Shown: positions 60,686 through 64,000 of the stretch, piece after piece | Position numbering within the stretch: the first letter of the stretch is position 1 | How the letters are laid out: the number at the start of each line of letters is the position of its first letter | From: Karalla daura | Taxonomy: Eukaryota; Chordata; Actinopteri; Chaetodontiformes; Leiognathidae | Assembly (NCBI GenBank): GCA_029224185.1 | Contig: CM055211.1 | Span: 3,097,525-3,161,524 of the forward strand | Length of the DNA: 64,000 nt | Direction of reading: 5' to 3' | The notes under the pieces: model-generated | Told to the model about the DNA's origin: nothing | What the model saw: the letters and a program-made list of their open reading frames with translations, nothing else | Database searches by the model: none | Position numbers and translations under genes: made by a program

Positions 60686-61918
60686 GTCAGCGTTCACAAC
60701 CGCCACAGGGAGGCGCGGCGCCGTCACACAAACACACACACAATCCCCCCCCACCCCCCACCCCCCCCCCCACACACACACCTGAGTTCTGCAGCTCAGA
60801 CAGGTGGACAGAGCAACAGTCTGTCGTTCATTCATCAGAGAGCGGGCGCGTGAATGGCCAATGAAAGGCCGCAGTCGGAAAGAGCACGGGACGCTCAGAT
60901 GATGAGATGAGTGACACGGCCGACAGATTTGGGAACGTGGAAGTGATGAGATGTGGGGAGGGTGTGGGGGGGTGGGCAGAGTTAAAGCTACAGCACAGCC
61001 CGGACGAGCAATGAATACCGCCTGAGAGGGAACGTGTGTGTGTGATCTAATGCGAGCTGTTTCCCGGTCATAGCTTTTTTTTTCCGCCTGTGTGTCAAAA
61101 TTCAGCTCAGGACGCTACGATGCAGACCTGAGGTTACATCATCTCCACTGTAACTCGATGCTTCCTCTTATCTTGTCAAATCTCTTCTCACTCGTCCCCT
61201 GTTTGTCTGATTCCGCCTTCCTGTCACCAGGGCACACCTGTCTTGTGTTCCTCACTCACGTCCTGACTGCTGCCCCGCTTCCTCCAGCTCCCACGTGTGT
61301 CCAAGCCTCCAAGTCTCCCAGCTCCACGTCTTGGTAGGTTGCAACCCACGCTTTTCCCCCGAATCCACGTTCCTAAGTAGCTTCATGCCTCGGTTTCCGC
61401 CTGGTCTGAGTTTAATGTGTGCGGCTTTATGCTCAGCCCCGGAGTTTTCTCTCAGCCTCTCAGTTTCTAATGTAATTATATCAGCTCTTGCGCTTTGTTT
61501 GACATGTGGGCCCCTTTAAAACCAATCTTAAACCACAACCTGTGGGATTCTGAGCCGGATGTGGAGCTCTAAACCTCAGCTCAGCCTGTGCTAATCGCCA
61601 TGAAAAAAAAAACCCAACATGAAATGTAATCACGGCAGCCCGGACGACTTCAAAAGATGCCAGAAACTCCGCACATTTCAGGTGACACCCCGCAGGAAGG
61701 CAGGCTATCGGTCTTCCAAAAAAACAAAAGCAAAGACAAAAATAACGAACGACCTCACGTCAACTCCATCTGTGTTTAGGCTTTGTTTTGGGGCTCCCAG
61801 CTGGGACCTGATATCCTTGTTGTTCCACATCATTTACTGCACAATTGCATAACTGTCCATATCGTAAGGTAGGGAAATAACAGATGACTAGAACGCTGCC
61901 CTAAACACAAACGCTCGT

Positions 61919-61956
<38 letters not shown>

Positions 61957-62105
61957 CTCTAGTGGCTCAGTCACACAGGTTCAGACAGTGACATGATGTC
62001 TTCACTCAGCTCTGGCGCTGGCCTATTTCGGCCGGCGATCAAATGAAGGACGAGTGAAAGCGGAGGGCTCGCTGCAAATCAATAGGGATCAACCTCTTGG
62101 TGCTG

Positions 62106-62108
<3 letters not shown>

Positions 62109-62137
<29 letters not shown>
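62109..62137 (+). repeat. C29 homopolymer
   Basis: The longest of about twenty C or G runs of ten bases or more in the window. It follows TGCTGCTGC. The true length is uncertain, since homopolymers are error-prone in sequencing. Confidence 0.9.
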
Positions 62138-62138
<1 letters not shown>

Positions 62139-63814
62139 CAACCCCGTCCCTCCCGGCGCAGAGAGAGCCCGGATCAATGCAGATGTGTGCGGTTGACAAG
62201 GATCTAAAGAGGGAGCACGCTGCGGACGCTGGCCTCCTTTCCACTTGCACACAACGCCGGCTAAGATTAGACATCCAATTGGACCTGGAGGGTGGGGGTG
62301 GGGGTGTCGGGGAGCGGAGGGGAGGAGCCGGATTTGTGCACAGACTTGTCAGCGATTGTGTCCCGAAATGGTTTTTACATCAGCGATTTGCGGCGGAGGC
62401 AGAAGAAGAAGGAGGAGGAGGAGGAGGAGGAGGAGGAGGGGTCGTGGGGGGTCAGAGAGGTGGAGGTGATAATAGAGGAGCGACTGGGCCTGGTGCCTGG
62501 AGTAGGATCTGGAGTAGGATCTGGATCTGTCCAATCACAAAGCCTGAAACCCCGGTTTAGGAGCAGATTAAACGTTAAAAATTAGCCCCACGCGTCCCCT
62601 CTGTCACCTGTGGCAGCTTCTCATGTTCTTTTGCTATGTTTTGCTCCATACCCGGGACATTGCCGTTTTTCTAAGTGGCGTGGGGGTTAGGGAGGATGAC
62701 GGAGGGTCCCATCGCGAGGGGCCGGCGTGGCGGCCCCGTCCGCCCTGTGATGTTTCACCTCAGGCTACGGGCTTCAAAGCGCCACCCGCAGGACCGCGGG
62801 AGTGTCAAACAGCCGCGCTGGAAATGTCAGAGATCGTCCTCCGGCTTTGGACTGGATAGACCTGTCAGCGTTTGACGGTCCCCTGCAATGCACACAGCCA
62901 GGATCTGTTTGGCTCCTCATCCCTCCTGGAATCACCAGGTTCTATCTGAGGGGCTCAGAGACACCGAGGTTTAGTAGTTCCTATCGATTACACAGGAGTT
63001 ACAGGCCTCCTGCATGTATTTTGCATTATCAAAATGTGGAAACAGGGGTTCCACAAGCTGGTCAAAGGAAAACAGAGCCTCCTAAATGTAAGAACTAACC
63101 ATCAACTTGGAATATAAGATTCCAATTTGTGATATTTTTTTTGGGGGGGGGGTATTGAGCCCGATGCACCCCACAACAAACCTGTAATCAGGAGGCCAAT
63201 TAAAGGGGTCAAGGAAATGAGCGGCTACGCTCAGCAAATGCTTTCCCTGCAGGTGTGGAGAGGTGAGGACTGGAGGGGGTCAGGAGGGGGCAACAAGAGC
63301 CTGAGGCTGACACCGGATAAAAGCCGGATGTCGTGTGAGGGCCATAGAGAACACACACACGCACATGTTGAGGCTGGAGCAGAGAGCGTCCCTCACTCCT
63401 CATCCCTTCCCTCATTTATCACAAGTTACCAAATGTTGCGGCAACTTTGATCAAAAGTCAGAAATTGATAGAAAATCAGCGAAATGTAGAGGACGTTTAG
63501 CTATATTTTACTCTACTTCTGACTGCAGCGCGATTTTAAATATCAAACTCGTGGGATATCGGAGTGTAAATCCTGGATTTCATGTCGGGAGCATACGTTG
63601 AATTAAAGCGCAGCTGTCTTCGTCTCTCTGTGTACACACCGTGAGTATGTGCGCCGTGTGTTTATACACGTAAGCGTGTGAGGTCTACAACCGCATCAAG
63701 ACTGGATTTATCCTCCCCTACAAAGCGTGTGCCGCGTTTGCCAGGACTGAGACATCCTACGGCAAAGAGAATAGAAAAGAAAGTGAATCACTGCTTGACA
63801 AACACTCTCATACA

Positions 63815-63851
<37 letters not shown>

Positions 63852-64000
63852 CCTCTGCACTGAAACCAAACGTGCAAACTAGGCCCAGCTCACGTCCATG
63901 GGAGAGCATTGATTTTCTCCACGTTACCCTGATAAATGTAGGCAGGCAGATGGCCTTGTTAGATCTGCTCCTGACGCCTGAGCCTGTGTCTCCGCCGCTG

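Overview
This is a piece of vertebrate nuclear genome, almost certainly from a ray-finned (teleost) fish. All genes are split by GT-AG introns. They encode vertebrate-specific families: a TRIM ubiquitin ligase, NUDT15, carboxypeptidase O, a CCK/gastrin receptor and a NALF/FAM155 NALCN auxiliary protein. The introns are compact to medium. The non-coding DNA is full of CA/GT, GA and GGA microsatellites and long C or G homopolymers, and it holds several copies of an interspersed repeat typical of fish genomes. I see no bacterial, phage, CRISPR or viral features. The many small open frames outside the genes come from GC-rich or simple-repeat DNA and were not annotated.

Layout. (1) 1-2720, minus: the 5' part of a TRIM25/finTRIM-class gene. 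The RING and B-box exon, the standard 96-nt and 234-nt coiled-coil exons and four further exons are visible, and the gene runs off the left edge. (2) 3606-4924, plus: complete three-exon nudt15, divergent from the TRIM gene. (3) 5195-8099, minus: complete nine-exon carboxypeptidase O (cpo). It is tail-to-tail with nudt15 (270 bp between stop codons) and has an HNF1-like site about 135 bp upstream of its ATG. (4) 8100-13446: intergenic. (5) 13447-30884, plus: complete five-exon cholecystokinin/gastrin receptor (cckbr-like, 448 aa), with a likely long 3' UTR to about 33.5 kb carrying a G-rich tandem repeat. (6) About 33.5-47.5 kb: no recognisable gene; simple repeats, conserved-element-like AT-rich islands and repeat copies. 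(7) 50115-51782, minus: the last two coding exons of a NALF1/NALF2 (FAM155) gene. Its 3' UTR probably reaches about 47.5 kb, and its first intron fills the rest of the window to 64000.

The genes do not form a pathway or operon; this is an ordinary vertebrate neighbourhood. CPO is a gut brush-border peptidase, the CCK receptor responds to gut and brain peptides, NUDT15 hydrolyses damaged or modified nucleotides, the TRIM protein is probably an innate-immune ubiquitin ligase, and NALF helps the NALCN sodium leak channel reach the surface. All exon joins were worked out by hand from splice consensus, reading phase and family similarity; no alignment was run.

I found no convincing new biological system. 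The observations most worth checking are a cluster of CTCF-like motifs between cckbr and the NALF gene, the in-phase mini-exons in the TRIM gene, a mixed CCK1R/CCK2R ligand-pocket signature in the receptor, a 96-nt exon-like open segment antisense to the NALF intron, and the unusual abundance of long C/G homopolymers.
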